Assembly: GCF_024763615.1 (NCBI RefSeq)
Contig: NC_077224.1
Span: 62,001 to 126,000, forward strand
Direction: 5' to 3'
From: Phlebotomus papatasi
Taxonomy: Eukaryota; Arthropoda; Insecta; Diptera; Psychodidae
Length of the DNA: 64,000 bases
The notes under the pieces were generated by a model. It did not search any database, was not told the DNA's origin, and worked only from the letters and a program-made list of their open reading frames with translations. A program made the position numbers and the translations under genes. Position 1 is the stretch's first letter, and every line of letters starts with the position of its first letter. This document shows positions 36,042 to 49,059 of the stretch, in pieces.

Positions 36042-36296
36042 GGGGGGGGGGCATTTTCTGCTATTCGGAACTTTCTCACGTGAGTACAAAAATCACGAAA
36101 CACACATTGTTTTATGTCCTCTACACACTAGAGAAATTTATGTCCATATTCAAGAGCTTTTCTTACAAAAGCGTAGAGAATTTGTTTCAATATGGACATA
36201 AATTTCTCTAGTATGTAGAGGACATAAAATGTGTATTTCGTAATTTTTGTACGCACGTGAGAAAGTTCCGAATAACAGAATATGCCCCCCCCCCCC
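36042..36296. mobile_element. Foldback element with poly-G/poly-C termini, 255 bp
   Basis: Arms of about 105 bp are inverted copies: a G run then GCATTTTCTGCTATTCGGAA on the left, TTCCGAATAACAGAATATGC then a C run on the right, with CACGTGAG and TTATGTCCTCTACA shared. The loop is about 40 bp. No clear target duplication was found. Confidence 0.7.
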
Positions 36297-36938
36297 AAGA
36301 TCACACTTTTTCCGCGTTCTTCAACGTTTTCCTCGTTTAATACCTTAAAATTTCAATCAGGACTGTGATTTACTAAGGTTACTATTATCATCATGAGTGT
36401 TGAAGTAGTTTAAAAAAAAAGTCCGAGCACCGTGACTGGTCAGTCTATTGTATCCGGCACCGGCATTTCACTTCAATTTGCGTTCGGAAATATGGAAGCG
36501 GTAAAGATTGTCTCTGAAGAAAAAGCTATTGCAGTGCCATAAAGGATACAATATAGTAAACTGAGTCTTTGCGGGACTCTTCAGATCCTTCATATCCATA
36601 GACAATGTTTAAAGGGTTTATTTTGGCGTCCTTAATACAGGACAAAAAGCTGTTAGTTGGGATTTTTTAATGACGAAGGCAAAAATAGTTCGGCCTCGAT
36701 ATCCCCCGCGTATTCCAATTGCTGTGCAGTAGCACAGGATGTAAAGACAGACACTATCACAAAATTTCATCTGTAAAAGCAGCTAATTTTTTTTAATGCC
36801 AAGTCTAAAGAATATTGTCCCGTAAGCTGGCCAACTAACATTCTAAACTGTGTTTTATTTAGATTTAGAATAACTTATATTGTTTGCAAATCTTTATCAG
36901 ATTTCAACAAGACAAAATGACGACAATGCAGCTAACTA

Positions 36939-37278
36939 CAGTAAACTCTCGCTAATTCGGCTCTTTTAAAATCGGACTACTTTTTAATTCGGGCAGCAGT
37001 TAAATTTGAAAAAAGTTTGTTGACATTTTTCAAGTTTGATTATCATTATCAATAGAAGCAAATATGCTCAAATTTGCCATGGTTTGTCTTACTTCTGATG
37101 TGTTTTTGTATTATTAAGGGGTTTTCATGAAATTTCCAACAAATATGAGTATGTAAACTTAATATGTGTATGCAGATGAAAAAAAAATCGTTGCATTTTT
37201 AAAAGTTTGTCGCACGAAATTCTCTCTAATTCGGGTGACATTTTGGTTTCAAATGCCCGAATTTGATAGAGTCTACTG
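36939..37278. mobile_element. pogo-type MITE, 340 bp, TA-flanked
   Basis: The left end CAGTAAACTCTCGCTAATTC and the right end GAATTTGATAGAGTCTACTG are imperfect inverted repeats flanked by TA. The interior is shared with the truncated fragment at 616-852. Confidence 0.75.
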
Positions 37279-40200
37279 TACAATTAATTGACAGTTAGAG
37301 CCATCTATGGTCAATTCCCGTTCCAAACGTCCATACCTTCTTATAAAATACTCACTATATGTTCTAGATTTCTATTATCATCTCTTTATGCCTTTATAAA
37401 TAAATAATCAATAATTTATATAGATTATCCTTTTAAACGTTCAATAAACTACTACAAAATAATGAAAATTTCTTAAAGCATGACATATCAAAATTTTTCA
37501 AAACTTATACACTTCGTAGTCAGCCCACCAAACTCAAAAGAAATCAGCAACTTTTCCACTCTCACCATGATACAAACATGTATTTTCCTTCACCAACTAA
37601 TAACGATAATTCTATTTCATAATATGTCAGAGAGAGAGAGAGTAACATTTAGAAAAACATACAAATTACATTCTTATTGACTCAAATGTACCCCATTATG
37701 AGTTGTCCTCTTATCGCTTGAGAATTCTATTTAGTTACCGACCGAAAAACTGTCGATATAAATAGAAAACATAAGCAACACACATTGGCAGAAGGAAAGT
37801 CAAAAACTCTCCAATAACCATAGAAAAAAAAATTGTTTACATGGGGAATTCTTTCTCCTTGTTCTTTCCTTCATCAATTTTTCCAAACCTCCCCCTTGTG
37901 ACGATTTGCCCTCTTCGTGTACATTAGCTTTCCACACAACAAAAACATCCAACTTATTTCAAAAGAGATCTCTTCGGTCAGAGAAGAGTGTTTTATATAC
38001 ATGGCTATAAATGTAACTATATGTGTTTATAATGAATCCTATATCACGATCTCTGTCATAATGATTTATTGTAGCAATGAACAACTTATCCAAGGGATAA
38101 TCACACTATAAATTCACATTCCATTGTGTAAACAAAATCTAATTGATGAAAATTTAGTATTTCAGCAGGACAATAATTTTCATTACTTTAGGGATCAGAT
38201 ATTTAAAATCAATACTAAGATTTTAAATTACTGATTAGTTTAATAAAATATCCAATAAAATAAAAAACAAAATTTTCAATGACAGATTTATATCGTTTTA
38301 AAACAAAACATTAAATTCCAGTTAAGTTTAGGACATTTGAAATAGTATTTAGTAATTTCGATCAAATTAATTTTTTTAGAAGCTCTTTTGTACTTTGAAA
38401 AGATCAGCTTGTTACTTGTTTGTTAAGTACGTAAAAAGCTACTGAAAATCTGAAAATAAGCTCTATTATATTGTCTTTAAAAAACAGTTTTATCAAATGA
38501 ACAAGAAAAGCTTGTCAAAAGAATGTTCTTTCATGCAGAATATGTAAATTTTGTCAATTCGGCAGCCAACACAATCTTGTTAAAACTTTGTTAAAGAGAT
38601 GATTTTCCATGTCAAATGTGAGATAGTTAAATTGAAAAACAACGTCCTTTTGACAAAATTTTAGCATGTTTTATATGTCCATTTAATTAAACATATTTTC
38701 AAAATTAGGAACGAACATCCTTTTCACAATGTTTTAGCAAGATCTAATCCACCGAGTTACAAAATGCTACTCTTCTTATTTTCTATTTTCTACCTATCAA
38801 GCCCCAAATAGTAAAATAAGTAATAAGCCCAGACAAGCTAATGGTAGGTAAGATTATTTTCAGTAACCCTGGATCTAAGTTAAAGGGAACCTAATTGGCG
38901 TAAGTCCGTCATTAAATCAAATTTAAGGTTCTATATTACTTTTTTGTTCTTTTTTTTTTGTCTGAATATTTGAGGATACAAAAAATTGTTCAAAAAAATT
39001 TGTTCACAATCATTAAGAAATTTTATTTTATTAATGTGTATAATATCTTAAATCGAAAAATGTCAATATTTCTGTAAGCAATAACAGCAGTGTTAACTAA
39101 GGTGCTAATTTCTAAGATACATATGTGATAAGCAGGAGTTATATGCCATCTCTTCAAACAGCAAAACTCGCATATATAGCCCAAATAGCAAAAACTAGTT
39201 TTAATGACGTAAATTTTAGTAAATCTGACGTATTGGCTTAGTCATGAGGAACCTGAAAGTTACATTACTGAAAATGGGGAACCACTGAAAAAATATGACG
39301 TCATACTGAGAGCCTGTTTGATAATTACCGGTTTAAAGAAAGAATTTTGGAAATTAACATTGTGTTTATCATGCCAAATACATTTGTCAATTTTTTCAAA
39401 AAATTATTCCAGGTAGAGTCTGTGAAAACAATCATATTAATATCTACATTAATAAACTCCGTTCATATAATTTATATAATATAAAGGTACCAATGCTTCT
39501 CTTAAAGAGAAAATGAGAGAGTTTAAATGAAATTTTGCTAAAGTTTTGCAAAAACGATATTGATTTATTTTTATAAATTCCTCTTCAAATTTATTGTGAC
39601 CGCTTCCTACTCGGTTTAATATGTTTTTCCTACTACTTTTTCCTACTCGGTTTTCAATATGTTTTTAATGAATTTAACCCATTATAATATTATATTATAT
39701 TTTAATAGCTAGTCTAGTGCCACAAACTTTCTAAAAGTTGAGTTGATTTTTGAACTTATTTTTTGAGTTGTTCGAACCTTAAGTCGTTCAAAGGTAGAGC
39801 GCTCTTTCCCTTATTCATTTATAAAAGGTATTAAAATGTGAAATAAAATCAAGAAATGAAAATAAATTGAATTTGAAATACTTTTCAGTGTAGGCTATCT
39901 TCACAGTATTCCAGGGGCCTTAACATTAGAATACAATTAGGTAATTTGCAATATGACTTAAATTGGAACTTTGATATTTTTTCACTGACTTAGATAAGCA
40001 AAAGACCAAGAAGAAGAAGAATTACTCTTCATTGTAGGTTATTTTTTGTCTTCTTTTCTTTGTCTATCTAAATCTGTAAAAATTTCAAAATTTAAAAAAA
40101 AGGTCCGATTGCAAATTACGCCTGACTCTGGCTCTGAAAAATGGGACAAATTAGGGCTTTGGGTAAACTACTCACTATTGGTTTTTATTCCCTATTTCTA

Positions 40201-43200
40201 ATTATTACAAATTCCCCCTACAATAACAAATACCACTTGAACTTTAAGTTTTACGGTACGATGGGAGCAATATTGAAAATATAGGAAACATCTTGCCTCT
40301 GCAATATTTTAATGTCCGCTCTTTTATGATCTTTTATTTAGATGGCCGCAAAGCAAAATTAATAGTCACCGTGAAGTCGAAACTTCCACATTCTTTTTCA
40401 CAACTATTTAAAGTGCCATGTAATTGGTAAAATTTTAGTTATTCTGCTGACGTTGCACTTAAAACGTTCAAATGACGTCTTCATGACTTAATGGGTCATG
40501 AAGATGAAGTAATGCATGCGTGAACTACCCCACCCTCCCCTATGGTAAAATTTCAAAAGCACCATTTGCAATTGTATGCAAACATCTATTTTTTTTTGCT
40601 AGTATTAATATGTCATTACTTGAATATGATTAGAACTTGGTAATAGTGATAACATATCTCACGGAGTAAGACTATTCTAAATCTAGCATTTCAGCTTGCG
40701 AGATCAGGGTTCTTAGTTTAATTCTATAAAATCCAAGGATTCGAAATTATCGAATACAATTGCTATGCAAAGTCATAAAGGATTGAAGGTATTTGGTTCT
40801 CGCGATACATACCATTTACAGAGATTTAGACAAAGACTATACCTTCAAGTTAGATTGTATAAAATTTCCGGGAATGAAGCACCTTCGTGTAGGAAGACAC
40901 AATGTTCCAGAGCATATTTTAGTCCTTTGGCAACATAGCAAGAGGGAGATGGTGGATGTTGTGTGGAAGTGAGAAGAGTTGAATGAATGCGTCAAAAGAG
41001 CTCTCTTGTACAATTGGTTTTCGGATTTGAGTTCACATTCGTTGGTGTCACATACAAAATCGGAGGCACAAAACTGTGCACAAGAAAGAGAGCAAGATAT
41101 CGAGAATTCTAGCCATGTATATTTGGTGATAAATATACATACATATACTATATAAGTTCTCTGGTTGCTTCTATATTGAAGGCTGCTTTTGCTATTTCTA
41201 TATAGGAGCTTGACGCTTTTATGTACAAAAAGGCATGTTTAATATTGATCTGTCGAGTGGAAGAGAAGGTATCTAAGTTAAAACACCATTTTTACATTAT
41301 GTATTATTTGTGTTATAAAAATGCTTCCACAATTTCTCTCTGTCTCCCTTACCTTCGCGCAATATTACACGAAAAATATATATATTCAAGAACAAAATCA
41401 TCCTAAAGAGATTTTAAGTCTGGTAAGAGACTTGACTTTTATAAGCACATTGAAATGATAAAGATAGGTAATGTTATGTTATGCTCAATATTCGCTTCTG
41501 AATCATTCCTTTCTCTTCAAAACATTCTGCATCTTTAAAAACTCTGAGACTTTCCATGACACGCCTTTGTCCCTTTAGCTCTGACTCTCCCCTTAGTATA
41601 AGGTCCTTTCGACCAAATCGGTCATAACACAGCACAAATTCATCCCCTTAATTACTTCTACGACGCAATTTATGGAGTGTGGCATAGTGTAGAAAACCTC
41701 GAGAAACATACAAGAATTGTCATTGATTTTATACCAACACTGCGATGAGAAAATATCACCCTGATTGTGAATAAAACGGCGAAAATCGAGGGATGAAAAC
41801 TTTTTTTTGCCTTTTCTGTGGAACTTTTCTTTTTTGCTTCCACCAACAATTCAACCGAGGGTATATGTATATACAGGCCATATAGTAGCACATTTCCCTT
41901 CATTTTTTTTTTATTCAACTCTTGTCCTTCGTATTTTATATTAAAATACCCTTTTCTACACTTTTGCCAACGCCCAACAAATTCACCGCGACGTCTCACC
42001 AGAAAACCGTCATTTTCATGTGCTTCGTTCTTCTTTTTTTTTATATTCCTCTCTGCTTGTGATATTTGCTTACTCCTATACGAACTCTAGTGGCCAAGAG
42101 AAAAGTACCAGCAGCCAGATATAAGTATAAAAAAAATACCAATGAAACACTGCAAAATTATCTAACAGAATTGGTGGAAAAAGAAAGATAATTTATGACA
42201 GTGTATCGAATACATCCCATTTTGAAAGCAACAACTCTGACGATTGAGTATCTCTCGTTGGAACTAGAAAGTAATGGTATTTTGCAATATTCAATTAAAT
42301 TAGCTTCAATTCTATCCATCTCACTCTCACTTGAGTCATACCCTCTCATTCTTACATACTTCACTTTACTCACCATGCACATTGCATTATTGTTGAAGTA
42401 ACCTCGCAAACAATTCCAGCACAAAAAAAAACAATAAAAAAAAACTTCTCCGGCTGGTGGACGGTAGAAAAAGCCGAACCGAGTTCACTTAATCCCCATT
42501 TTTCACTATTCGATCAATACTGTATTTTTGCATATATTCCCACTTCTTCCCTCCCCCTATTACTCTCTACCCCTCTTTCCCGTAACCCTACCATATTTAT
42601 TCACCTCCCGCTCAGTCATCTTCCATTTGTACACATTGAGCACCGCATTGACGCGAACAGAGATTGAAAAACTTTCACACAGTGAGACCCCAGTTTGAAG
42701 CATCTCTTTCCTACAGAAGAAAACGAATCAATATGTAGAGTATCATCTTCTCACCAAGTTATTTAAAACTGAAGAATCCGTGAAAGAACTTTTTTTTTAC
42801 AGTAAGCAAAAACCATGCTAAGGAAATTTCTTTTGATGACAATAGTATTATGTTTTCGTTTTATTGAAATTAGATTTTTGGAAGATATCTTTCCACTTAA
42901 TCCCTGTTTTGTAGCACATCAAACTGGACCCCAATGAAGCAGACAGAAGAAAAATTTTCAGAAGTATGGCAATCTTTGAAATAAAATGATATAGAACAAT
43001 CTAAACACAGAGTAATTATACGTTTGGTCCTTAAAGCTGAGACTGTGGTACCTTTTGGGTTTGAAGCATATTCAATCAACAGTACAACTTAAATGCTACC
43101 GATAAACCCAGATAGGCTTAGGATAACTGAGTTTACTAATGCCTGCAAATCTGAATACGTGCGAATTGATTAAGATTAATTTTGGGAATAAGCAAGAAAT

Positions 43201-44656
43201 AAGGTAAAAGTCGGTAGAACCGCAAAAAGTATGTTCGTGTATAGAGAAGTCAATCTTGGTTCAATTGAGCGAACAGGAATATGGAGCTCCATGCTCTGGG
43301 CCCTTAGGAGTAGACAATTAGTTATCCCAGTATACAGGATAACAATACATGCAGAAGATGCAGGAAGAAAACACGTACAAGTGATGAATAGATCTTATAC
43401 ATCACCGACATCTGAACTCCGGTCAATACAAAACAATTAACGTTTGTTCTAAAAATTTTAAGACGAAAAGTCGCGATAAGTGTAAAATCCCTTTCCTGTG
43501 GCTTATAAAGTTATATCATATTAGTATATCCCACACGAATATAGCGTTCATCCTGAGGCAAAATAATTCGTTCAACGCTCGGCCAGCCTGAGGGTCGTTC
43601 TCAGGTGTTTGCACCACTTAAACCTAAGTCTCTCTGATTTTGGGTAACACAAATACAGAAACGACATCGGTCTGTGCAACCGAAAATAATTATCTGTTCA
43701 CTTAACAATTATGGAGAATATTAGTCAAACAAGGTTTGATCAATATAGGTGAGTTTCTGATGGAGAAATCTAACTTCAATGTTTTATATTCCACAGCGTA
43801 CCTTGCGAACCTTGAGTCAACATTCACAGCTACTTAATAGGAATCAAACCACAATTACTCAAAGAAAGTAAGACTATTTCAATCTAACAAGCGTATTCCA
43901 GTCTGAGCTTTAAAGAAAAGCTACAAGTGTCCTATAATCCTAACAAGTCCGAAACTTTATATTTCTGAAACCTTGGTCATTAGAAAATAAATTTGCGAAA
44001 CTTACGAATGATTTTTGGTCTTGTATGTGATCAAGAACGATAACTGACCGTATATATATTCTGAGGTTATTGTCATTAAGTAAGGACGCCTTAATTGGAT
44101 TGGTTTCTAAACCTCAGTGCTTTGAGAAAACGAATAACGTATGTTTCTAATCTACAGACGACATAGACTAACACGCCAGCTCATTAGGGATACGGAACTG
44201 GAGGATATTGATGTCAATAAGGTCAATTTTAGCGACCCGTCTTAAATCAAAGTAGAACCAGCCTGCCAATAGTGTAAGATTAATTGGTTCCGCGGCTAAA
44301 GTCCTTGCCGTTATTATGAATCCGTAAAAACTGATTGGGTACACAAAGTGCCTTGTCCCTAGGGTTAGCCCTCTAAGTGAGAGGTGAAGGTTGTGTATCT
44401 TTTAAAAGGCCTATTAGTGAAAATGCCTTCCGATGAGCATGAGACTTTTTTAGGTAGGGAGCTTATATGCCTTACTAGAGTGCGCTCTCAACAACCGATT
44501 CAGTTAATCCTGAGCTGTATCATATATCAACACACATATATCAACACAACAACAAATATATCAACACACCCTTAATAAGAGTAATCTTGTCGGGCCACTA
44601 CCACCAGTCGCGCCTAGTACTCCCAAGTCCTCGATTATTTTGATCTTACAGTAGTA
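37279..44656. other. Gene-free AT-rich stretch
   Basis: Only short unrelated frames are present (the longest about 109 codons, overlapping on both strands at 41670-42090). No domain, RNA gene or clear element boundary was recognised. It is consistent with a long Tlk intron or intergenic DNA. Confidence 0.4.
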
Positions 44657-44761
44657 AGTTTACCCATTGCCGCTCTGAATATGGATAGGGAGTTTACCCA
44701 TTGCCGCTCTGAATATGGATAGGGAGTGAGCATTCCCTATCCATATTCAGAGCGGCAATGG
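44657..44761. repeat. 34-bp tandem duplication plus inverted copy
   Basis: The unit AGTTTACCCATTGCCGCTCT continued by GAATATGGATAGGG occurs twice head to tail (44657-44690 and 44691-44724). A 27-bp inverted copy follows at 44735-44761. The copies appear identical, so the event is recent or the structure is maintained. Confidence 0.8.
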
Positions 44762-46315
44762 TTTACCGCTTACGATAGTATCCAAAAAAGTCATTCTATT
44801 ATTCCTTATACTTACAGATGCTCTCGCTTTTGCTTCAAGCAAGCATGTACCAAAATTCTTATCACAAGGAACGTTAGTGACACACGTCACTCTTTGTCAA
44901 GTACTTTCATGCAAGTGAAATGTGCAAGTTTTCATATAGACTACGAACGTTCAATAAATAGTGTCGACAATATTTTAAATTCTTCCCCTATCCTATAACC
45001 CTAAAAAAGATAACTACTGGATTGTTCATAAATGTTATTATTATATCTATTTCTCTCACGTGTGAAATAAGCTTAAAGATCTGAGCGTTTAAAAGCACGT
45101 AGTATCAGTGCCTGAATAAACTTGCCAATGATTAATTGTAATAACTTAAACATCATGTATTGAAGTCGTGAATCTAAGCCTAATATTAAGACTTACCATC
45201 TAAATTGCTTTGCCGTATAGTTTAGAAGACGAATGAAAAATTTCCAATATAAGTAAACCTCCAATTGACCCAATTCGTGTATAACAAAGTTTTCCTCAAT
45301 ATGCAAAACAGAAATAAGAAGAGGTCATTGCCTCAGAAATTGACTTTTCAGCGTAGTCAGTGAAACTTTCACGAAAAAATGAGCCTCTGCCAACACACAA
45401 CGAGATCATCTTTAATTTTCATACGGGTGAAAACATTGAATATGAGAAAAAAGAAAGACTGTTACATTGAGATTTCATTGAATAAACTAAAAACGATAAT
45501 AGTCAATCCATAATGATTCTGCACAAAAAAAACCAACAATTTTCCCTGATAATCTCTCGCAATGGTATGGAAATCAATTATATAGAGATAATTTCGATGT
45601 TTGCGATTCTGTATTTCATCACAAACTCAATCTTGATACATTCCCAAGTAAGTGTCAAGGAGAATTAATACGATCGTCAGAAGAGGTGAACACACTTCGC
45701 GGCTTTTATGTGTGACTCCGAAGTGGCAACATTGGCGTTGCCCACCTCTGTGATTTCTTTCATATTCCACCATACAACATCGTCATTTTGTCATATCAAG
45801 TAAACTGGGCAAAAATCTCGCCATTTTATCTTTCTCTGCTGATTTTCAATTGCTAAATATTACCATTTTTGTGTTATATGCTTGCGCATACACAATTTTC
45901 CATTTCTTCCCAAAAAAAAGTATGAAAAGCAGCAACACGAAGCACATAGACCACCATTTATACACGCAAACGCAATGGAAAGAAAAAGACTCGTCTCTGT
46001 GGACAAAAGTGTTTAGAAACGTGATTTAGAAATAGACCTTTTTCGAAAGTCTTCTCCAAGTTTTTTTCTCAATATTATTTTTTTTTGTTTTCATCTTTCA
46101 CTTTGTGTTGAAAGGGGCAAAAACTAAGATAATTTCTGTGTATACCCTAAATCCCACATCAATTTGAATGTTATATGGATAGATATATATTAAATCTTTT
46201 AATATGAAAGAGTAATATGAGATCGAGTAAAGAAATCATTATGTCCGTCATTTTTTGACAGTCTTCATTACCTAGCGTTGACATTTACATCAAAATACAA
46301 AGTATTAATCAATTA

Positions 46316-47639
46316 CACTGTGCGACACGTTGTGGGTGTCTTTGACGAGAGTGCCAAAACTTGTTAGAGGGTCATTTAAGGACCTCAAATCTGCAATCCG
46401 TTTGTCCGGGTCACCTCTAGATTTTTTTGAAAAAGCATATTTAGTTTTTTGATGTTTTATAAAATTCAAAAATTCATATCTCCGGTTCTAATTATCCGGT
46501 GGTAGTCACATAAAGCTAAACTGACGCGTAATTTCATCCTCTATAACTCTTGTGAACATATCAAGCATCTACGATGAAAATGAAGTATATTTTTTAGAGA
46601 TTTTTTGAAAAAGGGCACCTAAAATGGTGCATTTTTCTGTGTTTTTTCCATCTTCTAGTAATTTTACCACTTTAATAGAGCATTTTATATGTCAAATAAC
46701 TATGCCTAAAAGTTAGAGAATTTAATATTCCTTCATATCTTTTTGGTTTAAATTATCTATCCTAATTCGTTTATTCACAATAATTTATTGAAAATAAAAT
46801 GCATTGTTATAAAAATAAAATCTCTTATTATATATAATTATTTGGTATCTTTGTCTAACCTACTGAAGAGCATTCTCTTTTGCACTCTCACTTACACATT
46901 TCATATAAAAAGAGGCGAAATGAAAGAAAGAGACGTATATAGAAATAAAGAGAGATGAATAGTTTTTTGGCACTCATAACAGCTATTCTTCTCTCTCTAT
47001 TTCTTTATACGTCTCTTTTTTTCATTTCGCCTCTTTTTATATGAAATGTGTAAGTGAGAGTGCAAAAGAGAATGCTCTTCAGTAGGTTAGACAAAGATAC
47101 CAAATAATTATATATAATAAGAGATTTTATTTTTATAATAATGCATTTTATTTTCAATAAATTATTGTGAATAAACGAATTAGGATAGATAATTTAAACC
47201 AAAAAGATATGAAGGAATATTAAATTCTCTAACTTTTAGGCATAGTTATTTGACATATAAAATGCTCTATTAAAGTGGTAAAATTACTAGAAGATGGAAA
47301 AAACACAGAAAAATGCACCATTTTAGGTGCCCTTTTTCAAAAAATCTTTAAAAAATATACTTCATTTTCATCGTAGATGCTTGATATGTTCACAAGAGTT
47401 ATAGAGGATGAAATTACGCGTCAGTTTAGCTTTATGTGACTACCACCGGATAATTAGAACCGGAGATATGAATTTTTGAATTTTATAAAACATCAAAAAA
47501 CTAAATATGCTTTTTCAAAAAAATCTAGAGGTGACCCGGACAAACGGATTGCAGATTTGAGGTCCTTAAATGACCCTCTAACAAGTTTTGGCACTCTCGT
47601 CAAAGACACCCACAAAAAGGTAAATTTTGTCGCACCGTG
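46316..47639. mobile_element. 1.3-kb near-perfect palindromic element with CACTA-like ends
   Basis: Two arms of about 640 bp are almost identical inverted copies around a loop of about 36 bp near 46955-46990. The ends are CACTGTGCGACA and, inverted, CACGGTGCGACA. TTA flanks both ends (46313-46315 and 47640-47642). CACTR termini with a 3-bp duplication fit the CACTA/CMC superfamily. The right arm carries an extra stretch of about 10 bp near its end. No transposase was found inside. Confidence 0.8.
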
Positions 47640-48348
47640 TTATTAACTATCAATATATCATATCAACTTATATTGCAGTGATAGTAATTAACTCTATCTA
47701 AATTCAATTGACTCATGTTATGAAGTTATCCAAGGAGCACGCCCCAAATAACGGATAGGGAACGGTTGTGCTTGATCCTATAGAACCGGCTAGAATAAGT
47801 TTCAAAATAGCTACAGGATTTCAATTTAAAACAGCTAACCATATTAAAACTTCTATATCCTAGGGTTACAAAGGAGGTCAGCGACCTGAGGATTGTACTT
47901 TGTACCTTGTATATTCATTATCAACACGAGACTCTATAGGAGTATCAAGGAACGCATTCTCTAACTGTATGACAATGTCATATGACAAATTTAAATTTTG
48001 AATGTAGGAAATTCGAGAACACCACAAAAAAAAACACTTTACTCGACTTGATCACTGACAAATTCATACAAATCTTAACAGCCCCATAGCAAAAGAAAGC
48101 GGAATAGGAATAACAAGCGAAAAAATCCATAGGAAGTTTCCATAATAGATTCCAGGGATGGATATTCATTGAAATACATTCAGGATCTTTCTAGGAAACG
48201 CTTCAAATACAATTTTGAACACCTTCCAGTGATAGAAGTGGAGGATCAAAAGACCTTTTTCTAAGTGTCATATGCCCGCAATCTCATTAGGAAGAAGCAG
48301 TTGAAAGTAATTCAATTGACTAAAGTAATACGCTTTTGTCATTATGTA

Positions 48349-48518
48349 GGGGAAACTGGGGCACCACCAAACACGGGGTAGCACCAAACACTGCGATTTT
48401 TCAATCGGATATTCGACTTCAGAGGACAAGACTTATAGAAATTTATAGGCATTATAGGAATGCTTATTCACTGAAGAAATGGTCGAGATAGTCCCAGTAG
48501 TTTAGAAATAAAAATTAG
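48349..48518. mobile_element. Right-truncated copy of the 6908-7119 MITE
   Basis: This copy has the left end GGGGAAACTGGGGCACCACC preceded by TA and the same interior (GGACAAGACTTA; GAAGAAATGGTCGAGATAG). The match stops after AAATAAAAATTAG, and the right inverted repeat is missing. Confidence 0.75.
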
Positions 48519-48579
48519 ATGGTACCTAATTTTTAAATCATCATGAAATATGATTATGAGAGGATTGTAATTTTGAGTA

Positions 48580-49057
48580 ACTACAAACCTGTCATTCTTT
48601 GAGCATTGCTGACACCTAGCAATGGCAGTCACATTAAAACATTCAAACAGATTCAGCCAAGTAAATCCCAGACTCTTCATACAATTATGATCATTTAATC
48701 TATATCAATTGCATTGACTTTTCCACTCACCAAGAATAACAAAGCTCTCTTTCTTTGACAGTATCTGTCACCTAGCAATGACATTACAAGAAAATATCAA
48801 AACTGATTCAGTCAAGTAATTCTCACACTATTAATTTCACCAATTGATTAGATAGATAAATCAGAGATGAACATTTAATCTATCTTAATTGAAAGACTTT
48901 TCCACTCAACAAGAATGACAAAGCTGTCATTCTTTGACATTTTCTGTCACCTAGCAATGACAGTCACATTAAAACATCCAAACGGATTCAGTCAAGTAAA
49001 TCCCACATTCCCCACCCAATGATGATCATTTAATCTATCTCAATTGAATTGACTTTC
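48580..49057. repeat. Tandem repeat, about 160-180 bp unit, three copies
   Basis: Landmarks CACCTAGCAATG (near 48612, 48768, 48950), GATTCAG(T/C)CAAGTAA and CATTTAATCTAT (near 48693, 48871, 49027) recur in the same order. The block begins soon after the truncated MITE at 48349-48518. Confidence 0.65.
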
Positions 49058-49059
49058 CC

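Noticed and set aside
48580..49057. CRISPR-like array
   Set aside because: The repeats are long, diverged tandem units without short uniform repeats and unique spacers, in a eukaryotic context.
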